A stretch of 64,000 nt of DNA, taken from positions 62,001 to 126,000 of the forward strand of contig NZ_JAHPIV010000005.1 of assembly GCF_019039105.1 (NCBI RefSeq), given 5' to 3'. The position numbers and the translations under genes were made by a program. Under the pieces are notes generated by a model. It had not been told where the DNA came from. It ran no database searches and saw nothing but the letters and a program-made list of their open reading frames with translations. Each line of letters opens with the position of its first letter. Position 1 is the first letter of the stretch. This document shows, one piece after another, positions 54,309-62,759 of this stretch. Origin of the DNA: Desertibacillus haloalkaliphilus. Lineage in GTDB: Bacteria > Bacillota > Bacilli > Bacillales > KJ1-10-99.

Positions 54309-54345
54309 AAAGCTCTAGGTAGATATTCTATCTAGAGCTTTTTTT
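54309..54345 (+). terminator. Second terminator in the pbuG leader
   Basis: AAGCTCTAG and CTAGAGCTT, extended inside by TAGA/TCTA, form a near-perfect hairpin followed by seven T. It lies after the riboswitch terminator and 60 bases before pbuG, so pbuG expression would have to pass two terminators or start from an internal promoter not seen here. Confidence 0.8.
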
Positions 54346-54404
54346 ATTGGATCTGTTTAAATCTGGGAAGTTATTATTACAGAATTAGAGGAGGAAGAGG
54401 TTGA

Positions 54405-55709
54405 ATGGATCGTTATTTCGGTTTTAAAGAACATGGAACAAGCTATGGTAAAGAGTCGATTGCGGGCTTAACGACATTTTTGTCAATGGCGTACATTTTA
54501 TTTGTTAATCCGCTTATCCTTGCTGATGCTGGGATGGATACGGGAGCTGTCTTTACGGCGACGGCTTTAGCGGCAGCACTAGGAACGTTAATCATGGGTG
54601 TGCTTGCGAATTACCCGATTGCATTGGCGCCAGGTATGGGATTAAATGCGTTCTTTGCATATTCTGTGGTTATCGGTATGGGGATTGATTGGGAAGTAGC
54701 TTTATTCGGTGTATTTATTTCAGGTATTATTTTTATTTTAATTACACTCCTAAAAATTCGTGAATTGATTATAAATGCGATTCCAGCTGAATTGAAATAT
54801 GCAGCGGCTTCGGGGATCGGCCTATTTATCGCTTTTATTGGATTAAAAAATGCTGGTATTGTTGTTGCAGATGAGGCAACGGCGGTAGCATTAGGGGACA
54901 TGACAGCAGGTCCGACATTGTTAGCTGTGTTCGGTGTTGTTCTTACCGTCATTTTTATGGTTCGAGGATTGAAAGGTGGCATTTTCTATGGAATGGTAGT
55001 CACAGCAATTGTTGGTGTGATTACAGGGTTAGCGCCAATGCCAACAGCAATTGTCGGTTCAATTCCGAGTCTAGAGCCAACATTCGGTGTGGCATTTACG
55101 AACATTTCTTGGGATCAAATTTTTACCGTTCAGTTATTAGTCGTTGTTCTAACATTCTTATTTGTAGACTTTTTTGATACTGCAGGAACGTTATATGCGG
55201 TTGCAAATCAGGCCGGTTTTGTAAAAGATAATAAATTACCGCGTGCGAGCAAGGCTTTACTAGCTGACTCTTCTGCGAGTTCAATTGGTGCCATCTTGGG
55301 TACATCGACGACTACCGCATATGTTGAGTCATCGGCTGGTGTTGCTGCAGGTGGTCGTACTGGATTTACATCAGTGGTTACAGCGGCGTTATTCTTAGTT
55401 GCTCTCTTTTTCTCTCCGTTATTAACAGTTGTGACAGCAGAGGTAACAGCAGCAGCTCTCATTATTGTCGGTGTTTTAATGGCTTCATCGCTAAGCTTAA
55501 TTGAATGGAACAAGTTTGAAATTGCCGTTCCTGCCTTCTTTACAGTTGTAGCGATGCCACTTACGTACAGCATTGCTACAGGGATTGCACTAGGATTTGT
55601 GATGTATCCGATTACGATGATTTGTAAAGGAAAAGGCAAAGACGTTCATCCGATCATGTATGTATTATTCTTTGTATTCATTGCATACTTTGCCTTTTTA
55701 ACAGAATAG
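54405..55709 (+). CDS. pbuG: Hypoxanthine/guanine permease PbuG
   Basis: This NCS2/AzgA-like permease has 434 residues and 12-14 helices. It carries APGMGLNAFFAYSV, DTAGTLYAVANQAG, GTSTTTAYVESSAGVAAGGRTG and MPLTYSIATGIALGF. The upstream guanine riboswitch supports guanine/hypoxanthine import. The ATG follows GAGGAGGAAGAGG. It is longer in its loops than, and clearly distinct from, the NCS2 paralogue at 10476. A terminator follows at 55718. Confidence 0.94.
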   Translation: MDRYFGFKEHGTSYGKESIAGLTTFLSMAYILFVNPLILADAGMDTGAVFTATALAAALGTLIMGVLANYPIALAPGMGLNAFFAYSVVIGMGIDWEVALFGVFISGIIFILITLLKIRELIINAIPAELKYAAASGIGLFIAFIGLKNAGIVVADEATAVALGDMTAGPTLLAVFGVVLTVIFMVRGLKGGIFYGMVVTAIVGVITGLAPMPTAIVGSIPSLEPTFGVAFTNISWDQIFTVQLLVVVLTFLFVDFFDTAGTLYAVANQAGFVKDNKLPRASKALLADSSASSIGAILGTSTTTAYVESSAGVAAGGRTGFTSVVTAALFLVALFFSPLLTVVTAEVTAAALIIVGVLMASSLSLIEWNKFEIAVPAFFTVVAMPLTYSIATGIALGFVMYPITMICKGKGKDVHPIMYVLFFVFIAYFAFLTE

Positions 55710-55717
55710 AAGTGGAA

Positions 55718-55753
55718 AAAGAGTTATGGGGTTCGCTCCATAGCTCTTTTTTG
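55718..55753 (+). terminator. Terminator after pbuG
   Basis: AAAGAGTTATGG and CCATAGCTCTTT form a stem with one G-T pair, followed by TTT. Confidence 0.8.
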
Positions 55754-55832
55754 GTAGAAAAGGGTACAGAGTGTGCTAACGGTGAAGACGGGGCGGTGGA
55801 GTAGGCTTACTCCTCAGTTGGCCCTTAAGTGA

Positions 55833-56573
55833 CTACTTCATATATGTTTGTTCAATGAATAGCAACAAGATCATTGATATTAAGACAAGTGTTGATTTTA
55901 AAAAATCAAATTTATCAAGGTTTCTTGATTTTTCAAAGCGCAAGATCCCATTAAATCCTCGGGCTTGCATGGCTTGAAATACTTTTTCTGAACGATCAAG
56001 TGACTTAATTAGCAAGCATCCTGTCAACTGTCCATAGACTTTTAATTTTTTTATCGAGATCCCACCATTAAAAAAACGTGTCTTTAAGGCGAGCTGCATT
56101 TTTTGGATATCATCGAGGAATAGATACACATAACGATAGGAGAGAAGCAGGACAGTGATCATGACTGGTGGTACTTTTAGATCGGCTAGGCTAGTCATAA
56201 ATTGTTCGACAGTTTGTGTTTCTAATATGATCGTGATCACGGTCATTGAAGTGATCGCTTTTAGAATGATTAAGCTAGCAAATTCGACTCGATCAGGATC
56301 AATTGGGAACCCTCCTCCGATAACAAGTGGAATCGTCATTAGTAGTACAAATGGGGCGATCAGTAAATAGCGTTTTAGTAATGTGATCAATGAAATACCA
56401 ATAGCCATTGTCGTAACGAGAGAGATTCCATAAGCCAGTAGGGCAATTGGTGTTGTTTGTAGGCTGATCACTCCAAAGATAAACACAATCGCTGCAATCA
56501 GTTTTGCACGAGACTCCCAAGCTAGGGCCCACCGAGCAATTCCTGCAAATTCGCTTTGGTCTGCTTGCATCAC
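55833..56573 (-). CDS. nikQ: ECF-type nickel/cobalt transporter membrane component (NikQ/CbiQ)
   Basis: This T-component couples the ATPase to the NikM substrate-binding subunit. It has 246 residues, about five helices and the two signature coupling motifs: ALKTRFFNGGISI is near the first and AMQARGFNG (about 205-213) is the second Ala-Arg-Gly motif. It is the last gene of a minus-strand operon that starts with nikM. The partner ATPase is encoded separately at 62760. Confidence 0.88.
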   Translation of the reverse strand: MMQADQSEFAGIARWALAWESRAKLIAAIVFIFGVISLQTTPIALLAYGISLVTTMAIGISLITLLKRYLLIAPFVLLMTIPLVIGGGFPIDPDRVEFASLIILKAITSMTVITIILETQTVEQFMTSLADLKVPPVMITVLLLSYRYVYLFLDDIQKMQLALKTRFFNGGISIKKLKVYGQLTGCLLIKSLDRSEKVFQAMQARGFNGILRFEKSRNLDKFDFLKSTLVLISMILLLFIEQTYMK

Positions 56574-56657
56574 GAACTCACCTACCTTCTAAAAGAGCAG
56601 TGTTGATTTTGGCTCAAGCAGTTTTATTGGGCTGATGAGCCGAAGCGTAAATCGAAC

Positions 56658-57503
56658 TTAGTGGTTTCTCTTTCTCATTGCTACTAACATCGTTATCGCT
56701 GAACCTAACAGTAAACCAATAAATAAAGTAATAAATGTCAGCGTATAGGGCGGTTGGTCAATGTTTAGTTGAGCTTCACCACCTGATGTATTATCGATGA
56801 TTAAGGTTGTTGTGTTGCTAATACTTTCATATTCTTCGCCGTTTACTTCTCCAGCTTCGTCCATGTCAACAGTGGCTTTGAAAAGCCATTGACCCTCGGT
56901 TTCAATTTCAAATAAAAACATACCGTCTTCATCAGTCGTTTCTTCTAGAATTTCTCCGCTTGGGCCGTATGCACTAACAATGGCATTGGCAGCTACCTCT
57001 CCGTCATACATAACTTGGGCTGTGAATGTACCGGTTGTAAATGAAGTCAAGTCAACTTCGGGATTGATTTCTAGTGTAAGGTTTTCAGTTATAGAGGGGG
57101 ATCCATTACCTTCTCCGACTTGATAAATTGTTTTTGCCATGTGATTACTTAGGATGGTTGTTTCATCATCAGGTGAGTAAGGTCTTGGTGTTCGAGTTGC
57201 CCAAAAGACATAAGACCCTTCTTCAGGTGGAGAAACAAATGATCTCGCATGCACACCGACGGCCTCCAACTCTAGTGACTCGATCTTTCCATTAGGATGC
57301 TTAACATGTAACTGGTAGTCCTCTAAGTCAGTATTATCAACAAAATCTCTTAAATGTCCCCAAAGGACATCAACTTCAAGTTCTTCGCTACCAACTTCTT
57401 CATCGACAACAATGAACAGCTCGTGGGCAAATCCTTTGGGGACCAAAGTAAACAAGAAAATCATGACGAGCACAAAGATACGAAGGTTCAATTTCTTTTT
57501 CAC
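56658..57503 (-). CDS. NikK-like secreted, membrane-anchored nickel transport accessory protein (DUF4198-like)
   Basis: The GTG at 57503 follows AAGGAG and gives 281 residues; a longer reading frame upstream overlaps the previous gene and lacks a ribosome site. A signal peptide ends near GFA, after which the mature protein begins HELFIVVDEE. A beta-rich extracellular region follows, with a carboxypeptidase-regulatory-like repeat (TTDEDGMFLFEIETEGQWLFKA), and one C-terminal helix before RKRN. It resembles NikK of NikKMLQO systems by layout. Precise role is inferred. Confidence 0.7.
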   Translation of the reverse strand: MKKKLNLRIFVLVMIFLFTLVPKGFAHELFIVVDEEVGSEELEVDVLWGHLRDFVDNTDLEDYQLHVKHPNGKIESLELEAVGVHARSFVSPPEEGSYVFWATRTPRPYSPDDETTILSNHMAKTIYQVGEGNGSPSITENLTLEINPEVDLTSFTTGTFTAQVMYDGEVAANAIVSAYGPSGEILEETTDEDGMFLFEIETEGQWLFKATVDMDEAGEVNGEEYESISNTTTLIIDNTSGGEAQLNIDQPPYTLTFITLFIGLLLGSAITMLVAMRKRNH

Positions 57504-57520
57504 AAGCGACCACTCCTTAC

Positions 57521-57955
57521 TTACGTACTGGTTGTTGACGGACTTTTGCGATATAGAAAGAAACAAGCGATAAAAAATAAAATCGATACACCTAGAAGTG
57601 CGCGAATGGAAACCGGAACAGCTGATAATGAGCTGTTCGTTTCTGTTTTTCTCCACGCAGCACGGTGACCAAGCCCATCATCAGCCATCACATAATTGAC
57701 GTCGAGGTTTTCGTCAAACATGTACTGTCCATTTTTATTAACTTCCCCTTCAAAAAGTAGACGGTTCTCTTCGTTATATCCAGTTACAACTGCTAACGGT
57801 GCGTTTGTGCCATCATCATAGCGGACATGAACATGATTACTCTCGACATCAACGACCATTCGGTGTGCAAAAGCGATGTGTTCGTTGTTAAAGAACAATA
57901 AAGAAGCGGCAATAAACGAGAAAAAGAAGAGGACAAGGAAAAATTTTCTTTTCAT
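57521..57955 (-). CDS. NikL-like small membrane protein of the nickel ECF transporter
   Basis: The 144-residue protein has an N-terminal signal helix ending IAFA, a mature start HRMVVDVE, an extracellular beta domain with NGQYMFDENLDVNYVMADD and a C-terminal helix. ATG at 57955 is nine bases after GGAG. It lies between nikM and the NikK-like gene, the position of NikL in NikKMLQO operons. Both accessory proteins expose Ala|His at the predicted cleavage site. Confidence 0.68.
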   Translation of the reverse strand: MKRKFFLVLFFFSFIAASLLFFNNEHIAFAHRMVVDVESNHVHVRYDDGTNAPLAVVTGYNEENRLLFEGEVNKNGQYMFDENLDVNYVMADDGLGHRAAWRKTETNSSLSAVPVSIRALLGVSILFFIACFFLYRKSPSTTST

Positions 57956-57986
57956 CTTCATCAACTCCGATAGCTGAGGTAAGCTT

Positions 57987-58589
57987 TCATTTTTGTTCGA
58001 AAAATGTTGGGCGGACCGTGTACAAATATTTGACTGAGAAACCGGTTAATATTCCTTCAAGTAGAGCTAAAGGCAAGTAGGCAACGGCTACGATGTTAAT
58101 TACTGAAAAAAGACCATCATTGTAACGAGCATCTGATAGGAATAATAATGAAATCAATAGGAAAATGCCCCCTATAATGGCTGTGAAACCGGCGTTAAAC
58201 CCTCTCATGAAAAAGGAAACATTTTTTAGAAGTGAAGATAGATAATAGACAAGGTAAGCGGGTAGCGACATTAATAAGGTATTAGCCCCGAGTGTGCTTA
58301 AGCCACCATGTTGAAATAATGTCGCCTGTAGCAGCAAACCAATAAAAATTCCAATAGGAGCTCTTCTACCTAAAGCCAAACCAAGGAACCCACTTAAGAT
58401 AGGGTGAACGGATGTGGGACCGATGGGTATGTTAATTAACGATGACACAAAAAAAGCACCCGTTAGTAGGCTGATTTTAGGGATTTCATCTTCTTTTATA
58501 CCATTTAATGAATAGGCTAAAATGCCGACCGCACCTACTGTTGTAGCAACGGCCACCGATACGCTTAGTACACCGTCAGCAATATGCAC
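57987..58589 (-). CDS. nikM: ECF-type nickel/cobalt transporter substrate-binding membrane subunit (NikM/CbiM)
   Basis: This S-component binds Ni2+ or Co2+ through its N-terminal amine and His2 plus an internal histidine. The protein begins MHIADGVLS, with H62 in TSVHPILSGFLG as the likely second ligand, and LLLQATLFQHGGLSTLGAN is typical. It has about six to seven helices and 200 residues. It is the first gene of the operon. Nickel rather than cobalt is inferred because no cobalamin genes are near and NikL/NikK-like partners follow. Confidence 0.9.
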   Translation of the reverse strand: MHIADGVLSVSVAVATTVGAVGILAYSLNGIKEDEIPKISLLTGAFFVSSLINIPIGPTSVHPILSGFLGLALGRRAPIGIFIGLLLQATLFQHGGLSTLGANTLLMSLPAYLVYYLSSLLKNVSFFMRGFNAGFTAIIGGIFLLISLLFLSDARYNDGLFSVINIVAVAYLPLALLEGILTGFSVKYLYTVRPTFFEQK

Positions 58590-58664
58590 GCCCTGTTCCC
58601 TCCTTCATACACGAATCATGTATATTTGTGGTACAGCCTCAATATGCCCCAATTGAATAAACAA

Positions 58665-58713
58665 CAAAAAAACTCTTAAGTAGTGGGATGGATACCATGA
58701 CTACTTAAGAGTT
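58665..58713 (-). terminator. Terminator of the YppG-like gene
   Basis: AACTCTTAAGTAGT and ACTACTTAAGAGTT are perfect 14-base arms. On the minus strand they are followed by a run of seven T. Confidence 0.85.
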
Positions 58714-58729
58714 ACTTCATTCTAACGTG

Positions 58730-59092
58730 TTACCTGAAGAAACCACCAAACATTTTCATCATTGGAGCCACTTGGCTTGCAATTCCTAATGCACTTTGGA
58801 CACCATTGCCGATTTTGTTGAAATCAATGTTCCCGTTTGCATCAGTAAGCAATGAAGGCATTCGCCTTTGGCGAGGGGCCCCTAATCCATGCCCTTGGAA
58901 CCCTTGGTCCTGGAACGGTTGTCCTTGGTGTTGCGGTGGCTGCTGTGGCATAAAAAAATCTCTACGGAATGGATCGTCTTCCTGAAACGTTTGATTATGA
59001 TAGTCGAAGGGGTTAAATCCCATTGGGTCAAACCTCATCGGCTGATTTCCTTGAAATGGAAACCGTTGTGATTGTTGATTTGCAGGAAACAT
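58730..59092 (-). CDS. YppG-like low-complexity protein
   Basis: The ATG at 59092 follows GAGGAGG and gives 120 residues. The first 80 are rich in Gln, Phe, Pro and Gly (QFPFQGNQPMRFDPMGFNPF-type), and the last 40 form a helix-prone tail, LTDANGNIDFNKIGNGVQSALGIASQVAPMMKMFGGFF. The organisation resembles Bacillus YppG/VrrA-type proteins, possibly spore- or coat-related. No catalytic motif is seen. Confidence 0.6.
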   Translation of the reverse strand: MFPANQQSQRFPFQGNQPMRFDPMGFNPFDYHNQTFQEDDPFRRDFFMPQQPPQHQGQPFQDQGFQGHGLGAPRQRRMPSLLTDANGNIDFNKIGNGVQSALGIASQVAPMMKMFGGFFR

Positions 59093-59349
59093 AAAAAACC
59101 TCCTCATATTTTAAAAGTGACACTACTATACAGTATGGCTTCTAGGAAAGGATGAAACGGTTAAATAACTAGTTGTTCATACTTGGGGATCGAATCAGTC
59201 ACCGCCTAAATTTACGGATAGATGTTTAAAAGGGTTATAGATGTCCAAACAGATTGCGGACAACGACCGTAAGCTAGTAAAGAAGCAGTGAAAGCGGTTA
59301 GAGAACGAACGGCTTTCATTACTATTTTTGAAGGTGAGGAGGAGAAATA

Positions 59350-59631
59350 ATGTCTGTAAGTCATTATTATGACCTATGTCATAAAAACGTTGGCAGAGCA
59401 GTCGAGATTAAAGATGTCCGTGGGAAAGTTTACCGTGGTCATATCGAAAGAGTTGACTACCGAACAGTTTATCTTCGTCCGCTTGATGGTGCAGCACCCC
59501 CTCCACCAGGTGGACCTGGTGGTTATGGCACATTCTTTTGGGGTCCAGGGTTTGCAGCTGGTGCGCTAATCGGGATCGGCCTTGGGTCGATAGCAACACT
59601 GGCGTTTTTACCACGTCCGTTTATTTGGTAG
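59350..59631 (+). CDS. Small hypothetical protein with Sm-like N-terminus and membrane tail
   Basis: The 93-residue product begins with GRAVEIKDVRGKVYRGHIERVDYRTVYLRPL, a pattern reminiscent of an Sm-like beta barrel. A Pro/Gly-rich linker and a glycine-rich hydrophobic helix (AAGALIGIGLGSIATLAFL) follow. The ATG follows GGTGAGGAGGAG. Similar small proteins are common in Bacillaceae, but I cannot give a function. Confidence 0.65.
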   Translation: MSVSHYYDLCHKNVGRAVEIKDVRGKVYRGHIERVDYRTVYLRPLDGAAPPPPGGPGGYGTFFWGPGFAAGALIGIGLGSIATLAFLPRPFIW

Positions 59632-59645
59632 GGGTTGATTGGAAG

Positions 59646-59683
59646 GGGTGCTTCGGAAGGATTATTCCTTTCGAGGTACCCCT
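59646..59683. repeat. Imperfect hairpin after the small hypothetical gene
   Basis: GGGGTGCTTCGGAAGG and CCTTTCGAGGTACCCC pair along most of 16 bases around a six-base loop. It lacks a T-run but may end the preceding transcript. Confidence 0.45.
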
Positions 59684-59794
59684 AAAGTAATTTTGGGACG
59701 ACGATCGTCAGAATAAACTCCTGCATTCGGGTATTTAGTCAGTCGGCTAGTATGAGGCACTTCTTTTTAACTTTTAGTAAGGATGTGAATCGTG

Positions 59795-60346
59795 ATGTTT
59801 GGTGTTCCAAATTCAATTAATTTTGAAACGAAGCGACTAATGGTAAGAGATATCGAAATGAGTGATAAAGAGGAGATTTACGCTTTGTATTCAGACCCTA
59901 ACGTGATGCAATTTGATAATAGTAGTGGTTTTCAAAGTTTAGAGGAGACAGAACAGTTTATCGCTCAAATTCAAAATCCATATGTTGATGATGGATCGAT
60001 TCGTTGGGCCATCGTCCAAAAACAAACGGGTGATTTGATTGGAACTTGCGGGTTTCGCAATTGGGACCGGCACTCTCAACATGCGGAAATCGGTGGAAAC
60101 ATCTCAAGTAAATATTGGCGGAAAGGGTACGCAACTGAATTGCTACCAAAGCTTATTGAGTATGGATTTAATCATCTCCAACTTAATAAAATTCATGCCT
60201 ATACATTGACGAAGAACAAAGCGGTTCTAAGGCTATTGAAAAATTACAATTTCAAGAAAGAGGGTATCTTGCGTCAATATTATCGTTTAGATCAGGGATA
60301 TGAGGATGTCGTTATCTTCGGAAAGTTAAAAAGTGACGAATGGTAA
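59795..60346 (+). CDS. GNAT-family N-acetyltransferase (RimJ/RimL type)
   Basis: The product is about 183 residues: FETKRLMVRDIEMSDKEEIYALYSD at the start, IGTCGFRNWDR, then the acetyl-CoA loop YWRKGYATELLPKLIEYGF at about 109-127 and NKIHAYTLTKNKAVLRLLKNYNFKKEG. Members acetylate ribosomal proteins or small amines. ATG at 59795 is used; GTG one codon earlier is equally compatible with AAGGA. Confidence 0.87.
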   Translation: MFGVPNSINFETKRLMVRDIEMSDKEEIYALYSDPNVMQFDNSSGFQSLEETEQFIAQIQNPYVDDGSIRWAIVQKQTGDLIGTCGFRNWDRHSQHAEIGGNISSKYWRKGYATELLPKLIEYGFNHLQLNKIHAYTLTKNKAVLRLLKNYNFKKEGILRQYYRLDQGYEDVVIFGKLKSDEW

Positions 60347-60422
60347 CCAGGCACCGCCTACTCATTGGACTCATAAACATAGATTAATAATAAAACAAAG
60401 GAGGGAAAGGAAGAAACGCTAC

Positions 60423-60863
60423 ATGAACAATTGGAAAGGCTCAATTTCAGATGTTTTAGGAGATGACTTTTTTTCAGAGTTTCAGGAGTTATTCTCAGAT
60501 TATAGTCGCGGGATACGTGCAAATATTTACGAGCGTGGTCAACAGCTGATTTGCGCTGTACAGTTGCCAGGGCTAAAACTAACCGATGTGGACATTTACG
60601 TGAACAACAAAAGGTTAGAAGTGCGTGGTGACATTTCTATCGACGATGGAGATCGCCGTTTACTTCATGAAGAAATCCCTCAAGGAACAATGAGTCGAAC
60701 CATTGAACTGCCTTTTACAGTTCGGGATGATCAAGTCGATGTGACTTATCGTAAGGGGTTGTTAGTTATTCATTTGCAACGTTTTATTCAGACCGAAAAG
60801 TTGAACAATAAAACAACTGTCTGGCCGTTAGAACGTGAGCAAGTAGAAGACACCCAAAAATAA
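60423..60863 (+). CDS. Hsp20/alpha-crystallin-type small heat-shock protein
   Basis: The 146-residue protein has an alpha-crystallin domain from about residue 37: YERGQQLICAVQLPGLKLTDVDIYVNNKRLEVRGD, then LPFTVRDDQVDVTYRKGLLVIHL with the conserved GLL motif. ATG at 60423 lies nine bases after AGGAAG; the longer frame overlapping the acetyltransferase gene has no family match. It acts as a holdase chaperone. Confidence 0.86.
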   Translation: MNNWKGSISDVLGDDFFSEFQELFSDYSRGIRANIYERGQQLICAVQLPGLKLTDVDIYVNNKRLEVRGDISIDDGDRRLLHEEIPQGTMSRTIELPFTVRDDQVDVTYRKGLLVIHLQRFIQTEKLNNKTTVWPLEREQVEDTQK

Positions 60864-61011
60864 TTTTTCTTAACATAAAAAATCGAGCTTGTTTATATTT
60901 TGTAGATTTTTGGAATGATGGGCGATCGGTTGAATAGGTATAAAAGGGGTTGCAGTAATGGAATAATTTTCACAAAACCATTAGCTAAGAAAAAACAATC
61001 ATGGAGGTGAA

Positions 61012-62172
61012 ATGGTGGGCTTTTTTGACAACCACGGCTTAAGCTTCAGGAAGAAGAAAGCATTAGAAAGTGAACGAAACACGGATCTACTTGGGATCGA
61101 ACATGCTGAAAAAGAAGCAAAAATCCCTGAAGTCGAGCATCAGAAAATTCTGCAACGATCATTAGAGTATGGGTTAGAAGCGGCCCCGTCAATTGGAGAC
61201 CGGACGATTTCGACATTTACAAGGGAACCACGCCCGGCTTATGCGGGAATACCAACGTTTTTAAGGACACCATTTTTAGAAGACGTGCGACGTGTAGGTG
61301 AATACGATGTGGCTTTTATCGGTGTTCCATTTGATATTGGTACGACATACCGAGCAGGGGCTCGTTTTGGTCCGGAAGCAATGCGTCGAATCTCAAAGCT
61401 CTATACGAGTTATAGCTATGAAAAGGGTGTCGATTTAGCAGAATCACTAGATATGTGTGATGTTGGTGACGTGTTCACAATTGCAAACATTGAAAAAAGC
61501 TTTGACCAAATTTATAAGGCGGTATCGCATGTGTTTGCACAGGGGACAATGCCTGTCATGCTAGGAGGCGACCATGCGATTGGTTACCCATGTCTTAGAG
61601 CAATCGCAGACCAAGTGGGTGGCAAAGTCGGAATTATTCATATGGACCGCCATCTAGATTTACAAGAAAAGGATATGGATGAACGGATGCACACAACACC
61701 GTGGTTCCATGCGACGAACATTCCGAATGCCCCACCTGAAAACTTAGTTCAAGTGGGGATTGGTGGCTGGCAAGTTCCGCGGGAAGCTGTTCAAAACGTA
61801 CGTAAATTTAATACAACTGCGATTTCAATTAACGATATCGAAAGGTTAGGCGTTAAGAAGGTTGCTGAAATAGCTCTTGAGAAGGCTTGGCAAGGGGGAG
61901 CGAAGGCTGTTTACTTGAGTGTAGACATTGATAGTTTTGATGCCGGTTTTGTCCCAGGTACTGGTTGGCCGGAGCCTGGTGGCTTTTTGCCACGAGAAGG
62001 GTTAGAGTTTTTAGATATTGTTGCTAGAGAAGGCGTGTGTGGGATGGAACTAGTAGAAGTATCTCCGCCATACGACGTTAGTGATCAAACGGCATTGCTC
62101 GGTACACGTTGTATCGCAGATGTTTTAGCAGCAATGGTTGATGCAGGAAAGCTTGGGAAGTCATTTAAATAG
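61012..62172 (+). CDS. Ureohydrolase-family protein, candidate Ni2+-dependent guanidine hydrolase
   Basis: The 386-residue protein belongs to the arginase/agmatinase fold with a long N-terminal extension of about 90 residues. Metal ligands are H188 in GGDH, D212/H214/D216 in MDRHLD, and D305/D307 in SVDIDSFD. The MDRHLD form in place of the usual DAHxD, followed by DERMHTTPWFHATN and VPGTGWPEPGG, closely resembles my recollection of cyanobacterial Sll1077 (GdmH), which hydrolyses guanidine to urea and ammonia with nickel. ATG overlaps GGAGGTG; GTG at 61015 is an alternative. No guanidine riboswitch was seen upstream. Confidence 0.85.
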   Translation: MVGFFDNHGLSFRKKKALESERNTDLLGIEHAEKEAKIPEVEHQKILQRSLEYGLEAAPSIGDRTISTFTREPRPAYAGIPTFLRTPFLEDVRRVGEYDVAFIGVPFDIGTTYRAGARFGPEAMRRISKLYTSYSYEKGVDLAESLDMCDVGDVFTIANIEKSFDQIYKAVSHVFAQGTMPVMLGGDHAIGYPCLRAIADQVGGKVGIIHMDRHLDLQEKDMDERMHTTPWFHATNIPNAPPENLVQVGIGGWQVPREAVQNVRKFNTTAISINDIERLGVKKVAEIALEKAWQGGAKAVYLSVDIDSFDAGFVPGTGWPEPGGFLPREGLEFLDIVAREGVCGMELVEVSPPYDVSDQTALLGTRCIADVLAAMVDAGKLGKSFK

Positions 62173-62211
62173 AGAGTGTACGTCCGAGACCAAAGGTAGT
62201 CATACGGCTGG

Positions 62212-62246
62212 CACTGTTCCTCTCATTGTGGACGGTGTTTTTTTTT
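62212..62246 (+). terminator. Terminator after the ureohydrolase gene
   Basis: CACTGTTCC and GGACGGTG form a stem with one G-T pair and one unpaired T, followed by nine T. Confidence 0.75.
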
Positions 62247-62280
62247 ATTGAAGGATACCGAGGGGGGCGTCGGGAAAGAG

Positions 62281-62570
62281 ATGTCATTCATGGAGGCGCT
62301 TGCAGGTACTGAAGGACAAAACGACTTAAAAAAGGTTGATAGATGTCCTTCATGAAGCTGATGAAGGACAAAGCGGGCAAGAAAAGGATGAGAAATGTCC
62401 TTCATGAAGCCGCTGAAGGACAAAATGGGCAAGAAAAGGATGAGAAATGTCCTTCATGAAGCCGCTGAAGGACAAAATGAGCAAGAAAAGGATGAGAAAT
62501 GTCCTTCATGAAGCTGATGAAGAACAAAATGAGCAAGAAAAAGACCGATAGATGTCCTTCATGTAAGTCG
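62281..62570. repeat. Tandem 52-bp hairpin repeats
   Basis: Units start at 62343, 62395, 62447 and 62499 with exactly 52-base spacing, then a partial copy at 62552. A degenerate unit starts at 62281. Each contains TGTCCTTCA and TGAAGGACA (or a variant) as inverted arms around a loop, followed by a purine-rich linker like GCAAGAAAAGGATGAGAA. Because 52 is not a multiple of three, the array does not encode a constant peptide. It lies between the ureohydrolase gene and nikO. Confidence 0.9.
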
Positions 62571-62759
62571 TTTTGAATGGCGTGCTTCATAGAATAGTGT
62601 GAGAATATGGTTGCTTATTGAATTGGTTTCTGTATTGCTGTTTATCTCTCGACGTCCTTTAGATGACGTATGGCTTGAGGGTGTTCTTTTTTTGTGGTTT
62701 GTTATGTATGGATAGAACAAAAGAGCTCTAGTATCAAGTTTGCAAAACAGGAGGGGCAT

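Noticed and set aside
58590-58670. Cobalamin or NiCo riboswitch before nikM
   Set aside because: The leader is too short and contains no recognisable aptamer sequence.
60864-61011. Guanidine riboswitch before the ureohydrolase
   Set aside because: Neither the ykkC-I core nor the paired ACGR hairpins of class II were seen in the 148-base leader.
62281-62570. CRISPR array
   Set aside because: The 52-base units repeat over their whole length with no unique spacers, and no cas genes are in the window.
62223-62590. Minus-strand proteins made of MKDISHPFLAHFVL-like repeats
   Set aside because: They arise from translating the 52-bp hairpin repeats, whose period shifts the frame, and have no convincing ribosome sites.
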